Of a stretch of DNA of 58,058 nucleotides, positions 9,241-18,968 are shown piece by piece; position 1 is the stretch's first letter; the number at the start of each line of letters is the position of its first letter. This DNA comes from Noviherbaspirillum galbum. Lineage in GTDB: Bacteria; Pseudomonadota; Gammaproteobacteria; Burkholderiales; Burkholderiaceae_D. Both the position numbers and the translations under genes were made by a program. The notes below the pieces were generated by a model that saw only the letters and a list, made by a program, of their open reading frames with translations, ran no database searches and was not told where the DNA came from. The DNA is taken from contig NZ_JAAIVB010000053.1 of the NCBI RefSeq assembly GCF_010974945.1, positions 1 to 58,058 of the forward strand, written 5' to 3'.

Positions 9241-10221
9241 TTACCGCTGCGGCTGGATCACCACCTTCCCCGTCACCTTCCGCGCCGCCATGTCCTCGAG
9301 CGCGCGCGCCGTCTCTGCCAGCGCATAGCGCCCCGAGATGTGCGGCTTGATCTTCCCTTCCGCCATCCATCCCATGAGCTGCTGCATCGCCGCGGCATTC
9401 GCCTTCGGCTCGCGCCGCGCATACTCTCCCCAGAACACGCCCACCAGGGAAGCGCCCTTGAGCAAGGGCAGGTTCAGCGGAAGCTTGGGAATCTCGCCGT
9501 TCGCGAAGCCGATGACGAGGTAGCGTCCGCGCCATGCGATCGAGCGGAAGGCCGGTTCCGCATATACGCCGCCGACCGGGTCATAGATGACGTCTGGGCC
9601 CTTGCCGTCGGTGGCGGTCTTGATCGCTTCGCGCAGGTCTTGCGTGGTGTAGTTGATCAGCGCATCGGCGCCGTGCTGGCGGCAGACTTCCAGCTTTTCA
9701 TCGGTGGAGGCAGCAGCGATCACGCGCGCGCCGAGTGCCTTGCCGATCTCGATGGCGGCCAGTCCCACGCCGCCGGCCGCGCCGAGCACCAGCATGGTTT
9801 CGCCGGCCTTCAGGGCGGCGCGGTCGACCACGGCATGGTGCGAGGTGCCGTAGGTCAGGGTGACCGCCGCGGCGGTATCGAAATCCAGCCCCGGAGGCAT
9901 GGGCATGACCGCTTTCTCGGGCGCGGCGATCTGCTGCGAGAATGCGCCGGTCGACACGAAAGCCAGCACCCTGTCGCCGACCTTGTGGCGGGTCACGCCT
10001 TCGCCGACCGCGCGCACCACGCCGGCCAGTTCGCTGCCCGGGGTGAACGGCAGCTCGGGCTTGAACTGGTATTTGTTCTGGATGATCAGGACGTCAGGGA
10101 AGTTGACGCCGGCAGCCTGCACATCGATAGCGACCTCGCCCGCGCCCGGAACCACGTCCGGCAAGTCCTCGACGACGAGGGTATCGGGCAATCCCCAGGA
10201 TTTGCAGAGCACTGCTTTCAT
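9241..10221 (-). CDS. NADPH:quinone oxidoreductase (zinc-independent MDR family)
   Basis: A 326-residue medium-chain dehydrogenase/reductase of the quinone-oxidoreductase group. It shows MKAVLCKSWGLPDTL at the start, the GroES-like domain with PGSELAGVV, the nucleotide-binding VLGAAGGVGLAAIE, and GKVVIQPQR at the end. The zinc ligands of alcohol dehydrogenases are absent. The product would reduce quinones or alpha,beta-unsaturated carbonyls with NADPH. AAGGAG precedes the ATG. It is divergent from surE. A consensus-like promoter overlapped by a palindrome upstream suggests repression by a TetR-type regulator not in this window. The physiological substrate cannot be read from sequence. Confidence 0.88.
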   Translation of the reverse strand: MKAVLCKSWGLPDTLVVEDLPDVVPGAGEVAIDVQAAGVNFPDVLIIQNKYQFKPELPFTPGSELAGVVRAVGEGVTRHKVGDRVLAFVSTGAFSQQIAAPEKAVMPMPPGLDFDTAAAVTLTYGTSHHAVVDRAALKAGETMLVLGAAGGVGLAAIEIGKALGARVIAAASTDEKLEVCRQHGADALINYTTQDLREAIKTATDGKGPDVIYDPVGGVYAEPAFRSIAWRGRYLVIGFANGEIPKLPLNLPLLKGASLVGVFWGEYARREPKANAAAMQQLMGWMAEGKIKPHISGRYALAETARALEDMAARKVTGKVVIQPQR

Positions 10222-10248
10222 GTTGTCTCCTTGTTTCTAATGGTCAGT

Positions 10249-10274
10249 AAAAAGCGAACGGTCGTTTCATTTTT
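10249..10274. promoter_or_regulatory. Candidate TetR-type operator of the quinone oxidoreductase gene
   Basis: An imperfect palindrome centred on AACG-GT-CGTT with A/T-rich flanks (AAAAAGCG left, TCATTTTT right). It covers the -10 and presumed start site of the minus-strand promoter at 10270-10297 and ends 27 bases before the ATG. Position and symmetry fit a repressor site. The assignment to a TetR-type protein is inference. Confidence 0.45.
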
Positions 10275-10297
10275 ATGCGGCAGCGCCAAAATGTCAA
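10270..10297 (-). promoter_or_regulatory. Sigma-70-type promoter of the quinone oxidoreductase gene
   Basis: Read on the minus strand: TTGACA (10297-10292), a 16-base spacer, then TAAAAA (10275-10270). The -35 is a perfect consensus match; the -10 matches four of six. It lies about 50 bases upstream of the start codon. Confidence 0.55.
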
Positions 10298-10360
10298 TAA
10301 GCGTCTTTCGTCGTCTTTTCCACCACATCGGCGGCGGGAGGCATCAGGTAAAATCGTCGC

Positions 10361-11098
10361 ATGAAAATTCTCGTGAGTAATGACGACGGCTATCTCGCGC
10401 CCGGCCTGCTGGCACTGGTGGAAGCCTTGCGGCCGATCGCCGAAATCGCCGTGGTCGCGCCGGACAGCAACCGTTCCGGCAGTTCGAATTCATTGACGCT
10501 CGACCGCCCCCTGACGGTGCAGCGCGCGGAGAACGGCTTTTATTTCATCAATGGCACGCCCTCGGATTGCGTGCACGTCGCCCTGACCGGCGGCCTGACC
10601 TTCCGGCCCGACCTGATCGTGTCGGGCATCAACCAGGGCCAGAACATGGGCGACGATACCCTGTACTCGGGCACGGTCGCCGCCGCCACGGAAGGCTATC
10701 TGTTCGGCATCCCGGCAATTGCCTTTTCGCAGGTGGAGCGCGGCTGGGAACACGTGAAGGATGCCGCCTGCGTCGCGCGCGACATCGTCGAGCAGGGTTT
10801 CGGCAGCCTGCCGCGCCCCTGGCTGGTCAACGTCAACATTCCCAACCTGCCTTACGACCAGATCAAGGGGCGCGTGCCGACGAGGCTGGGCAAGCGCCAC
10901 GAATCCGAGCCGGTGATCCGCACCCAGGATCCGCATGGCCGTGAAATCTATTGGATCGGCCCCGCCGGACGTGCCAAGGATGCCGGCGAGGGCACAGACT
11001 TTCATGCCGTGGCGCAGGGCTTCGTGTCGGTCACGCCGCTGCAGATCGATCTCACGCACGCGCGCCAGCTGGAGCTGCTGAAGAAGGAAATGTCATGA
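10361..11098 (+). CDS. surE: 5'/3'-nucleotidase SurE
   Basis: Metal-dependent 5'/3'-nucleotidase and exopolyphosphatase SurE (245 residues, full length), a stress-survival enzyme that dephosphorylates nucleoside monophosphates. The N-terminal NDDGYLAPG holds the paired metal-binding aspartates (8 and 9). [14 protein letters not shown] and [12 protein letters not shown] are the other active-site blocks. It starts an operon-like run: its stop overlaps the pcm start (ATGA), then nlpD and rpoS follow. This is the classic surE-pcm-nlpD-rpoS order of gamma- and betaproteobacteria and supports a stationary-phase role. Confidence 0.97.
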   Translation: MKILVSNDDGYLAPGLLALVEALRPIAEIAVVAPDSNRSGSSNSLTLDRPLTVQRAENGFYFINGTPSDCVHVALTGGLTFRPDLIVSGINQGQNMGDDTLYSGTVAAATEGYLFGIPAIAFSQVERGWEHVKDAACVARDIVEQGFGSLPRPWLVNVNIPNLPYDQIKGRVPTRLGKRHESEPVIRTQDPHGREIYWIGPAGRAKDAGEGTDFHAVAQGFVSVTPLQIDLTHARQLELLKKEMS

Positions 11099-11970
11099 CG
11101 GAAAAGGACAAGCGCTTTCCCCTGAACTTGTCTTCCGTCGTCGACAAGCCCAAGGCCCAGCGCGCAGGCGCGCCCGCGCGCGTCGTCGCGACGCCCCAGA
11201 CCGCCACGCAGAACGCCGCGCGCAACGTCAACCTGGCACCGCCGCGGCCGGCCGTTTCAACGACGGAACGCATTTCGCCGCGCAAGGAAGCCATCGCCGT
11301 GACGACGCCGGCGAGGCCCGCGGCCCTGGTGTCGGATGCCGTGCGCAGCGCCATGGTGGCGCGCGTCGCCAAGCAGGGCGTGCGCGATGCGCGGGTGCTC
11401 GCCGCGCTGGAAAGCGTGCCGCGCCATCTGTTCATCGAGCCGGCCTTGTCGAGCCAGGCCTATATCGACGCCTCGCTGCCCATCGGACATCACCAGACCA
11501 TCTCCCAGCCGTATATCGTCGCGCGGATGATCGAGGTCATGCGCGCCAACGGCAATGGCGGTACGCTGGACAGGGTGCTCGAAATCGGCACCGGATGTGG
11601 TTACCAGGCGGCAGTGCTGTCGCTCGTGGCGAGGGAGGTGTATTCCATCGAACGCATCAAGCCGTTGCACGAGCTGGCGAAGACCAATCTCCGTCCATTG
11701 CGCATCCCCAATATCCGCTTGCACTATGGAGATGGTATGCTTGGCTTGCCGCAAGCCGCCCCATTCGATGGCATCATTCTCGCCGCGGCCGGCCTCGAGG
11801 TGCCGCAAGCCCTGCTGGAGCAGCTTTCCATCGGCGGACGCCTGGTCGCGCCGGTCGGCGAGCGCCGGCAGGTGCTGCAGCTGATCGAGCGCACCGGCAA
11901 GTTCGAATGGACCAGAACCACCCTGGAAGATTGCCATTTCGTGCCGTTGCGTTCCGGAGTGGTGGCCTGA
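11095..11970 (+). CDS. pcm: Protein-L-isoaspartate O-methyltransferase
   Basis: SAM-dependent repair enzyme that methylates isoaspartyl residues in damaged proteins. The true start is the ATG at 11095, overlapping the surE stop in ATGA, although the frame is open further upstream. The catalytic part (about residues 80-291) has [11 protein letters not shown], the substrate-binding [14 protein letters not shown] and the SAM-binding [15 protein letters not shown]. It carries an N-terminal extension of about 75 residues rich in Ala, Pro, Arg and Lys that the 208-residue E. coli enzyme lacks. Translational coupling to surE is likely from the overlap. Confidence 0.95.
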   Translation: MTEKDKRFPLNLSSVVDKPKAQRAGAPARVVATPQTATQNAARNVNLAPPRPAVSTTERISPRKEAIAVTTPARPAALVSDAVRSAMVARVAKQGVRDARVLAALESVPRHLFIEPALSSQAYIDASLPIGHHQTISQPYIVARMIEVMRANGNGGTLDRVLEIGTGCGYQAAVLSLVAREVYSIERIKPLHELAKTNLRPLRIPNIRLHYGDGMLGLPQAAPFDGIILAAAGLEVPQALLEQLSIGGRLVAPVGERRQVLQLIERTGKFEWTRTTLEDCHFVPLRSGVVA

Positions 11971-12011
11971 TGCGCCAGCGTTGTGCATCAGCTCATGATG
12001 AATTGAAAAGA

Positions 12012-12986
12012 ATGAAGAAAGCAAGACTGTTAACCTTCCTGCTGGCGTCCGGCATGCTTGCCGCGTGCACGACCACGCCGCGCCAGACGGCGCCGGTGGT
12101 CGACCGCACGCCGCCGCCGAAACCCGTCGAGGCGCCGCGCCCGCCGGTGCAGGCCCAGCCCGTCACGCCGCCGCCGCAAAAACATAACGAGCGCGGTTTC
12201 TACACCGTCAAGAAAGGCGATACCCTGATCCAGATCGCACTGGATGTCGGCCAGAATTACCGTGATCTCGTGGCCTGGAACAACCTCGCCAATCCGAACG
12301 ACATCAAGGTCGACCAGGTGCTGCGCGTCCTGCCTCCGGAAGGCGGCGTGCAGACCGGCGCGGTGGCGCCGTCGTCCGGGATCGAAACCAAGCCGCTGCC
12401 GGCCGGCACGGCGACGCCGCCGGCCGCCGCGGGAAGCGCCGGCCACAAGACCGGTCCGCGCGGTGAGAAGCGCCCGTATTCCGACGCCGCACTGGCAGAG
12501 TTGAACAAGCCCGATGCCGCCGTGGCCGCACCGTCGGCCGGCACGAAGACCGAGCCGCCGAAGACTGCCGATAAGCCGGAAAAATCTCCCGAACCGCCCG
12601 TCGCCGCGTCGCCGGAAGACGAAGGCCTGTCCTGGGTATGGCCGGCCGACGGCAAGATCGTTTCCAATTTCGGCGAAGGCAAGCGCGGCATCGACATCGC
12701 CGGCAAGCTGGGCCAGCCCGTGCTGGCGGCCGGCGCCGGCAAGGTCCTGTACGCCGGCAGCGGCATCCGCGGCTATGGCAACCTCGTGATCGTCAAGCAT
12801 TCGAACAACTTGCTGTCAGCCTACGCTCACAACAAGGCAATCTTCGTGAAAGAAGATCAAACCGTCACCAAGGGGCAGAAGATCGCCGAGATGGGCAACT
12901 CGGATGCCGATTCCGTGAAGCTGCATTTCGAGATCCGCCAGCAGGGCAAGCCGGTTGATCCCTCCAAATTCCTGCCAAGCCGATAG
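12012..12986 (+). CDS. nlpD: NlpD-like lipoprotein (LysM plus degenerate M23 domain)
   Basis: Lipoprotein of 324 residues: lipobox LAAC with Cys19, a Pro-rich segment, a LysM peptidoglycan-binding domain (63-107, [14 protein letters not shown]), a long Pro/Ala/Lys linker, and a C-terminal M23/LytM domain (about 211-322). The M23 domain has lost catalytic residues. The usual HxGxD reads KRGID, and the HxH pair is reduced to YAH. It should therefore act, like E. coli NlpD, as an activator of the amidase AmiC in septum splitting. The frame is open upstream from 11595, but only the Met at 12012 gives the signal peptide. rpoS follows 5 bases later, and its main promoter usually lies inside nlpD. 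Confidence 0.93.
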   Translation: MKKARLLTFLLASGMLAACTTTPRQTAPVVDRTPPPKPVEAPRPPVQAQPVTPPPQKHNERGFYTVKKGDTLIQIALDVGQNYRDLVAWNNLANPNDIKVDQVLRVLPPEGGVQTGAVAPSSGIETKPLPAGTATPPAAAGSAGHKTGPRGEKRPYSDAALAELNKPDAAVAAPSAGTKTEPPKTADKPEKSPEPPVAASPEDEGLSWVWPADGKIVSNFGEGKRGIDIAGKLGQPVLAAGAGKVLYAGSGIRGYGNLVIVKHSNNLLSAYAHNKAIFVKEDQTVTKGQKIAEMGNSDADSVKLHFEIRQQGKPVDPSKFLPSR

Positions 12987-12991
12987 ATGCC

Positions 12992-14011
12992 ATGAGCCGA
13001 CTTCCCGACGATTCGCTGGATGATGATGCCGTTCCCGACAATATGTCCGAGGACATGAGCCTCGGCGACGCCGGGGAAGCGGCCATCACCGAAGACGGGG
13101 AAGTGGCGCAGGCCGACGGCGCGGCCGCCCAGGCCGATCCGGTCGACGAACTGAAGACGGTGCTCGCCGCCGAGCTGTCCACCGACACGACGCAGCATTA
13201 CCTCAACCAGATCGGCGCCCGGCCGCTGCTGTCGGTGAAGGAAGAGCTGCACTACGCCACGCTCGCCAAGCAGGGCAACTTCGAGGCGCGGCAGAAAATG
13301 ATCGAGCACAACCTGCGCCTGGTCGTGTCGATCGCCAAGCATTACATCAACCGCGGCGTGGTGCTGCTCGACCTCATCGAGGAAGGCAACCTCGGCCTGA
13401 TGCGCGCCATCGACAAGTTCGAGCCCGAGCGCGGGTTCCGCTTCTCCACCTACGCGACCTGGTGGATCCGCCAGAGCATCGAGCGCGCCATCATGAACCA
13501 GGCCCGCACCGTGCGCCTGCCGGTGCACATGGTGCGCGAGCTCAACCAGATCCTGCGCGCCAAGTACCACCTCGAAGCCCAGCACCACGACGGCAAGGAC
13601 GCGACCGCCGAAGACATCGCCCATCTTGTGGACCGCCCGGTGGAAGACGTGCAGGACATCCTTGCCTTGTCCGAGCATGCCACCTCGCTCGACGCGCCGC
13701 TCGACAACGATCCGCAGGCCAGCCTGATGGACATGCTGCCCGGCGATACCGAGGACGGACCCGATTCCCGCGCCGAACACCACGAAATGACCATCCTCGT
13801 GCGCGACTGGCTCAAGAAATTGCCGGACAAGCAGCGCGTTGTCATCATCCGCCGCTTCGGCCTCGACAACGATGACCCCGCCACGCTGGAAGAACTCGCG
13901 GCGGAAATGAGCGTCACGCGCGAACGCGTGCGCCAGATCCAGCAGGAAGCGCTGGTCAAGCTCAAGCGCGCATTGACCGCCCGCGGCGTCAGCAAGGACG
14001 CTCTTCTGTGA
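12992..14011 (+). CDS. rpoS: Stationary-phase sigma factor RpoS
   Basis: Sigma-38 (339 residues), the general stress and stationary-phase sigma factor. An acidic N-terminal region (about 1-60) precedes region 1.2/2. Region 2 shows [36 protein letters not shown] and [17 protein letters not shown]. Region 3 has [10 protein letters not shown]. Region 4 ends with [21 protein letters not shown], the -35-binding helix-turn-helix. RpoS rather than RpoD is called from its short N-terminus and its place directly after nlpD. A GTG-started exonuclease overlaps its stop. Confidence 0.96.
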   Translation: MSRLPDDSLDDDAVPDNMSEDMSLGDAGEAAITEDGEVAQADGAAAQADPVDELKTVLAAELSTDTTQHYLNQIGARPLLSVKEELHYATLAKQGNFEARQKMIEHNLRLVVSIAKHYINRGVVLLDLIEEGNLGLMRAIDKFEPERGFRFSTYATWWIRQSIERAIMNQARTVRLPVHMVRELNQILRAKYHLEAQHHDGKDATAEDIAHLVDRPVEDVQDILALSEHATSLDAPLDNDPQASLMDMLPGDTEDGPDSRAEHHEMTILVRDWLKKLPDKQRVVIIRRFGLDNDDPATLEELAAEMSVTRERVRQIQQEALVKLKRALTARGVSKDALL

Positions 14012-14796
14012 TTCCGGTGCTCGTATTCGACATCGAGACCATTCCCGATGTCGCGGGTCTGCGCGCGCTCCATGACCATCCTGCCTCGATGAGCGACGCC
14101 GAGGTGGCCGCCGCCGCCTTCGCCGCGCGCCGCGAAAAGACCGGCTCGGATTTTCTGCCGCATCACCTGCATCGCGTCGCCGCGATTTCCTGCGTCTTCC
14201 GCGACAAGGACGGTTTCCGCGTGAAGTCGATCGGTTCGCTTGAAGACGGCGAGCCCAAGCTGGTGCAGGATTTCTTCCGCATCATCGACAAGTACACGCC
14301 CCAGCTCGTGTCCTGGAACGGCGGCGGCTTCGACTTGCCCGTCCTGCATTACCGCGCAATGGTGAACGGCATCTCTGCCGCGCGTTACTGGGAGATGGGC
14401 GACGACGACCGCGACTTCAAGTGGAACAACTACCTCAGCCGCTACCACACCCGCCATCTCGACCTGATGGACTTGCTGGCCCTGTACACCGGCCGTGCCA
14501 ACGCGCCGCTCGACGACCTGGCCAAGCTCTGCGGGTTTCCCGGCAAGCTCGGCGTCGACGGTTCGCAGGTCTGGACCTTGTTCCAGGAAGGGCGGCTGAA
14601 GGAAATCCGCGACTATTGCGAGACCGACGTGGTCAACACCTACCTCGTCTACTGCCGCTACCTGCTCATGCGGGGCGTAATGAGCCGGGAAGACTACCAG
14701 GAGGAAGTGGGGCTTGTCCGCAGCACCCTCTCGGGCATGGACGGCGAACAATGGAAGGCCTACCTCGCCGCGTGGAAGCCGGTCATGCGCGGCTGA
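14008..14796 (+). CDS. Predicted 3'-5' exonuclease (PolB-like, DEDD type)
   Basis: A 262-residue protein of the PolB-like 3'-5' exonuclease family (DEDDy type). The N-terminal FDIETIPD gives the first metal-binding Asp and Glu (residues 8 and 10). [14 protein letters not shown] carries the second Asp. The C-terminal [17 protein letters not shown] holds the third block with the catalytic Tyr/Asp pair. Translation starts at GTG overlapping the rpoS stop (GTGA), suggesting coupling. No polymerase domain is present. It probably trims DNA or RNA 3' ends; the substrate is unknown. Confidence 0.88.
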   Translation: MIPVLVFDIETIPDVAGLRALHDHPASMSDAEVAAAAFAARREKTGSDFLPHHLHRVAAISCVFRDKDGFRVKSIGSLEDGEPKLVQDFFRIIDKYTPQLVSWNGGGFDLPVLHYRAMVNGISAARYWEMGDDDRDFKWNNYLSRYHTRHLDLMDLLALYTGRANAPLDDLAKLCGFPGKLGVDGSQVWTLFQEGRLKEIRDYCETDVVNTYLVYCRYLLMRGVMSREDYQEEVGLVRSTLSGMDGEQWKAYLAAWKPVMRG

Positions 14797-14894
14797 GGCC
14801 GCAACCCCTCTTTCCGGACGCGGTCGAAGTATAATGCCGGTTTTTCCGGGGCACGCCGATGCGGGCAGCCCCGCGCCATCTCCCGATTTTCCTT

Positions 14895-16235
14895 ATGCAG
14901 CAACCCATTATCGAAATTGAATCCCTCGACATGGAGGGACGCGGCGTCGGCCATCTGCGTGATGAAGAAGGCAACCCCGGCAAGGTCATCTTCGTCGAGG
15001 GCGCCTTGCCCGGCGAACGTGTCAGCTTCCAGTCCTTCCGGCGCAAGCCCAAGTGGGAAGCGGCGACGCTGACCGCGCTCCACAACGAATCGTCGCTGCG
15101 GGTGAAGCCGAAATGCGAGTATTTCGGCACCTGCGGCGGCTGCGCCATGCAGCACCTCGAGCCATCGGCCCAGGTCGCCGTCAAGCAGCGCGTGCTGGAA
15201 GACAATCTTTGGCATCTCGGCAAGGTCAGGGCGGAAACCATGCTGCGGCCGATCTACGGCCCGACCTGGGGCTACCGCTACCGCGCCCGGCTGTCGGTGC
15301 GCAACGTCGTCAAGAAGGGCGGGGTGCTGGTCGGCTTCCACGAGCGCAAGTCGTCTTACATCGCCGACATGAAGACCTGCGAGATCCTGCCGCCGCATGT
15401 GTCCGCCATGCTGGTGCCGCTGCGCGAGCTGGTTGCGTCGCTGTCGATCTTCGACCAGATGCCGCAGATCGAGCTGGCCGTCGGCGAAACCGTGACTGCG
15501 CTGGTCATGCGCAACATGGCGCCGCTCACGGCCGACGACGAAGCCAAGCTCCGCCGGTTCGCGGATGAATACAAGGTCCAGTGGTGGCTGCAGCCCAAAG
15601 GGCCGGACACGGTCCATCCCTTCTACCCGCTGGACCAGGAACTCCATTACGCCTTGCCGGAATTCGGCGTGAAGATGCCCTTCAAGCCGACCGACTTTAC
15701 CCAGGTCAACCACCACATCAACAGGGTGCTGGTGGCACGGGCATTGCGCCTGCTGGACATCCAGCCGGGCGAGCGCGTCGCCGACCTGTTTTGCGGCCTG
15801 GGCAACTTTACCCTGCCGATCGCGACCCTCGCCAGGGAAGTGGTGGGCATCGAGGGCAGTACCACCCTGACCGACCGCGCGCTGCAGAACGCGAGGATCA
15901 ACCGTCTCGACGGCAAGACCACGTTTCAGTCACGCAACCTGTTCGAGGCGACGACGGACGACTTCGTCAAGCTGGGCAAGTTCGACCGCATGCTTATCGA
16001 TCCGCCCCGCGAAGGCGCGTTCGCGGTATGCCAGGCCATCGCCGGCCTGGCCGAAGGACATGCCGGCATGAAGCCGCGCAGGCTGGTGTACGTTTCTTGC
16101 AATCCGGCGACGCTGGCGCGCGACGCAGGCTACCTGGTTCACCAGGGCGGGTACGTGCTCAGGCATGCCGGCGTGGTGAACATGTTCCCGCATACCGCCC
16201 ACGTCGAATCGATCGCGGTTTTCGATCTGGCTTGA
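14895..16235 (+). CDS. rlmD: 23S rRNA (uracil-1939-C5)-methyltransferase
   Basis: RlmD methylates U1939 of 23S rRNA using SAM and carries a 4Fe-4S cluster. The chosen start is the ATG at 14895 (446 residues, [15 protein letters not shown]), the beginning of the TRAM domain; a longer frame from 14859 adds 12 unconserved residues. Cluster cysteines appear in [10 protein letters not shown], with the fourth at KTCEIL. SAM-binding is [14 protein letters not shown]. The catalytic motif [11 protein letters not shown] lies near the end. The last gene of this run, it is followed by a strong terminator. Confidence 0.96.
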   Translation: MQQPIIEIESLDMEGRGVGHLRDEEGNPGKVIFVEGALPGERVSFQSFRRKPKWEAATLTALHNESSLRVKPKCEYFGTCGGCAMQHLEPSAQVAVKQRVLEDNLWHLGKVRAETMLRPIYGPTWGYRYRARLSVRNVVKKGGVLVGFHERKSSYIADMKTCEILPPHVSAMLVPLRELVASLSIFDQMPQIELAVGETVTALVMRNMAPLTADDEAKLRRFADEYKVQWWLQPKGPDTVHPFYPLDQELHYALPEFGVKMPFKPTDFTQVNHHINRVLVARALRLLDIQPGERVADLFCGLGNFTLPIATLAREVVGIEGSTTLTDRALQNARINRLDGKTTFQSRNLFEATTDDFVKLGKFDRMLIDPPREGAFAVCQAIAGLAEGHAGMKPRRLVYVSCNPATLARDAGYLVHQGGYVLRHAGVVNMFPHTAHVESIAVFDLA

Positions 16236-16280
16236 CGGGGGCGGCCACGCCGCGGATTCGCGCTGGCGTCGTATCAAAAG

Positions 16281-16307
16281 AAAAAGCCGGCGTGCTGCCG
16301 GCTTTTT
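16281..16307. terminator. Bidirectional rho-independent terminator
   Basis: AAAAAGCCGGC and GCCGGCTTTTT form a perfect 11-bp stem around a 5-base loop (GTGCT). T-runs are present on both strands, so it can serve rlmD from the left and the convergent Bax-inhibitor gene from the right. Confidence 0.9.
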
Positions 16308-16343
16308 CACTGGTGGAACGCTTGTTCCGGATTCAGTGCCGCT

Positions 16344-17036
16344 TCAGTCCCGCTGGCCGCCGAAGATGCCGAGCAGGGCGAGGAGATTGCTGAAGATGTT
16401 GTAGATGTCGAGATAGATGTTCAGCGTGGCGGTGATGTAGTTGGTCTCGCCGCCGTTGATGATCTGTTGCACGTCGAACAGGATGTAGGCGGAGAAGATG
16501 CCGATCGCGATCACCGACATGGCCAGGTACAGGGCAGGGAGGTGCAGCCAGATGTTGGCCACGCCGGCGACCAGCACCACCAGCATGCCGGCGAACAACC
16601 ACTTGCCGAGGCCGGAAAAGTCGCGTTTCGAGACAGTCGCGATGGTGGCCATGGTGCCCAGGATCGCGGCGGTGCCGCCGAATGCCGTCATGATCAGGGA
16701 AACGCCGTTGGAAAAGCCGAGGATCTGTCCGACGAGGCGCGACAGCATCAAACCCATGAAGAAGGTGAAGCCCAGCAGGATCGCCACGCCCAGGCCGGAA
16801 TTCTTGGTCTTCTCGATGGCGTAGAAGAAGCCGAAGGCAATGGCGAGGAAGGCAACGAAGCCGATGAACGGGCTGGCGGGGAAGAAGTTGAACTTGAACT
16901 GCACGCCCAGCCATGCGCCCAAAATCGTGGGAATCATGGAGATGGCGAGCAACCAGTAGGTATTGCGCAGCACCCGGTTGCGGACGACGAGGACGTCGCT
17001 GCTCGTGCCGTATGCCTGTTGCAGACGTTGATCCAT
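16344..17036 (-). CDS. Bax inhibitor-1/YccA family membrane protein
   Basis: An integral membrane protein of 230 residues with about seven hydrophobic segments, of the Bax inhibitor-1 / YccA / YbhL family. The start chosen is the ATG at 17036, 4 bases after a strong AGGAGG; the frame is open to 17102 but those residues lack support. The C-terminal part YILFDVQQIINGGETNYITATLNIYLDIYNIF is the family signature, with the conserved Asp pair thought to gate proton or calcium leak. In bacteria YccA modulates the FtsH protease; hflKC, which also acts on FtsH, is in this window but distant. Monocistronic. Confidence 0.92.
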   Translation of the reverse strand: MDQRLQQAYGTSSDVLVVRNRVLRNTYWLLAISMIPTILGAWLGVQFKFNFFPASPFIGFVAFLAIAFGFFYAIEKTKNSGLGVAILLGFTFFMGLMLSRLVGQILGFSNGVSLIMTAFGGTAAILGTMATIATVSKRDFSGLGKWLFAGMLVVLVAGVANIWLHLPALYLAMSVIAIGIFSAYILFDVQQIINGGETNYITATLNIYLDIYNIFSNLLALLGIFGGQRD

Positions 17037-17220
17037 GTTTTCCTCCTGAAAAGTTGATCGGTCCGGACGCGGCGGAAAATCGCCTCCGGATAGCAAAAGC
17101 ATACCATGTGCCTGCCCGAGCTTGGATGACAGGTAAGTGTCAAGGTTCTACGCTAGGTTCAACAGCGAAAACATGCGCTTGAAATCCGCGCTGCAAGGCA
17201 ATAGATAGCGCTATTCATGC

Positions 17221-17226
17221 TACAAT
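17221..17226 (+). promoter_or_regulatory. Candidate -10 element for ndk
   Basis: TACAAT (five of six consensus) lies about 65 bases before the ndk start in an AT-rich leader. No good -35 stands at the matching distance, and a second weaker pair (TTGAAA at 17180, TAGATA at 17203, 17-base spacer) is nearby. Which one is used cannot be decided by eye. Confidence 0.3.
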
Positions 17227-17289
17227 AGAAGGTTAGTTGATTTCTAACTTAATAACTTTAACCCTTTATTTTTATTGGAGTTTTTACAG

Positions 17290-17715
17290 ATGGCAATCGA
17301 GCGCACCCTGTCGATCATCAAGCCCGACGCAGTTGCAAAAAATGTGATCGGCCAGATCTATACCCGTTTCGAAAACGCCGGCCTGAAGGTCGTCGCCGCC
17401 CGCATGGCCCAGCTGTCCCGCGCCGAAGCCGAAGGCTTCTACGCCGTGCACCGCGAGCGTCCCTTCTTCAAGGACCTGGTTGACTTCATGGTCTCCGGCC
17501 CGGTCATGATCCAGGTGCTCGAGGGCGAGAGCGCCATCGCCAAGAACCGCGAACTGATGGGCGCCACCGATCCGAAGAAGGCTGACAAGGGCACCATCCG
17601 CGCCGACTTCGCCGACTCCATCGACGCCAATGCCGTTCACGGCTCCGACGCGGTCGAGACCGCCAATGTGGAAGTGGCCTACTTCTTCCCTGCCCTGAAC
17701 GTTTACTCCCGTTAA
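17290..17715 (+). CDS. ndk: Nucleoside diphosphate kinase
   Basis: Transfers the gamma phosphate between nucleoside triphosphates and diphosphates through a phospho-histidine, balancing NTP pools. The 141-residue product (start at 17290, with TTGGAG upstream) matches the family length exactly. It begins [14 protein letters not shown] and ends with [20 protein letters not shown], whose His is the phosphorylated one. First gene of the long housekeeping run to purA. A longer frame from 17275 would use the ribosome-binding site as coding sequence and is rejected. Confidence 0.97.
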   Translation: MAIERTLSIIKPDAVAKNVIGQIYTRFENAGLKVVAARMAQLSRAEAEGFYAVHRERPFFKDLVDFMVSGPVMIQVLEGESAIAKNRELMGATDPKKADKGTIRADFADSIDANAVHGSDAVETANVEVAYFFPALNVYSR

Positions 17716-17775
17716 TTGACACGCCGTTCAACTTGATGATCTGATTCTTCAACATGAACGGCCACTGGAAAAACC

Positions 17776-18939
17776 ATGACAGCTCTCACCAATCTGCTGG
17801 ATCTCGATCCCGCGCAACTCGTCGCCTACTGCGGCGAGTTGGGTGAGAAGCCGTTTCGCGCCAAACAGCTGCAGCGCTGGATCCATCAGTTCGGCGCGAG
17901 CGACTTCGACGCGATGACCGACCTGGCGAAATCGCTGCGCGAAAAGCTCAAGACGCGCGCCACGATCACCGCTCCCGCCATCATCAGCGACCATACTTCC
18001 TCCGACGGCACCCGCAAGTGGCTGGTGGACGTGGGGCAGGGCAACGCGGTCGAAACCGTGTTCATCCCTGAGGAAAACCGCGGCACCCTTTGCATTTCCA
18101 CCCAGGCCGGCTGCGCGGTGAACTGCCGCTTCTGCTCCACCGGCAAGCAAGGCTTCAACCGCAACCTCGCCGTCGGCGAAATCATCGGCCAGCTCTGGAT
18201 GGCCGAGTTCGAACTGCGCAAGACCAAGGGCATCGAGTTCGGTCCCAAGGGCGAGCGCCAGATCACCAACGTCGTCATGATGGGCATGGGCGAGCCGCTG
18301 CTCAACTTCGAGCCGACGGTCACGGCGCTCAAGCTCATGCTCGACGATAACGCCTACGGCCTGTCGCGCCGCCGCGTAACCTTGTCCACCAGCGGCGTCG
18401 TGCCGATGATCGACAAGCTTGCCCAGGAATGCCCCGTGGCGATGGCCGTGTCGCTGCATGCGTCCAATGACGCGCTGCGCGACGGGCTGGTGCCCCTCAA
18501 CAAGAAATACCCGCTGGCCGAACTCATGGCGGCATGCCGCCGCTACCTCGAGTTCGCGCCGCGCGACTTCATCACCTTCGAGTACTGCATGCTCGACGGC
18601 GTCAACGACACCGACGCCAATGCGCGCGAACTGGTGGCGCTGGTGCAGGGACATGACGTCCCTTGCAAGTTCAACCTCATTCCCTTCAATCCTTTCCCCG
18701 AATCAGGGCTGACGCGCTCCAACAATGCGCGCATCAAGGCCTTCGCCCAGATCCTGATCGACGCCGGCATCGTCACCACCATCCGCAAGACGCGCGGCGA
18801 CGACATCGACGCCGCATGCGGACAGCTTGCCGGAGAAGTGCAGGACCGTACCCGCGTGCAGGAAAGGATGCTGAAGATGGAAGAATACAAGCAGAAGTTC
18901 GGCAAGAACTTCGGCCGCATCGTCGAGGTCCCGCGGTGA
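17776..18939 (+). CDS. rlmN: Dual-specificity rRNA/tRNA methyltransferase RlmN
   Basis: Radical SAM enzyme (387 residues) that makes 2-methyladenosine at A2503 of 23S rRNA and at A37 of some tRNAs, aiding translational fidelity. The radical SAM cluster is CAVNCRFC; the second SAM-interacting part is [10 protein letters not shown]. The mechanistic cysteine near the C-terminus appears in [13 protein letters not shown]. The gene lies 60 bases after ndk and ends 29 bases before pilW, in an order shared with E. coli (ndk, rlmN, pilus gene, rodZ, ispG). Confidence 0.97.
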   Translation: MTALTNLLDLDPAQLVAYCGELGEKPFRAKQLQRWIHQFGASDFDAMTDLAKSLREKLKTRATITAPAIISDHTSSDGTRKWLVDVGQGNAVETVFIPEENRGTLCISTQAGCAVNCRFCSTGKQGFNRNLAVGEIIGQLWMAEFELRKTKGIEFGPKGERQITNVVMMGMGEPLLNFEPTVTALKLMLDDNAYGLSRRRVTLSTSGVVPMIDKLAQECPVAMAVSLHASNDALRDGLVPLNKKYPLAELMAACRRYLEFAPRDFITFEYCMLDGVNDTDANARELVALVQGHDVPCKFNLIPFNPFPESGLTRSNNARIKAFAQILIDAGIVTTIRKTRGDDIDAACGQLAGEVQDRTRVQERMLKMEEYKQKFGKNFGRIVEVPR

Positions 18940-18968
18940 GGTCCGGGCTGCGGTCGACAGGGTGCCTG

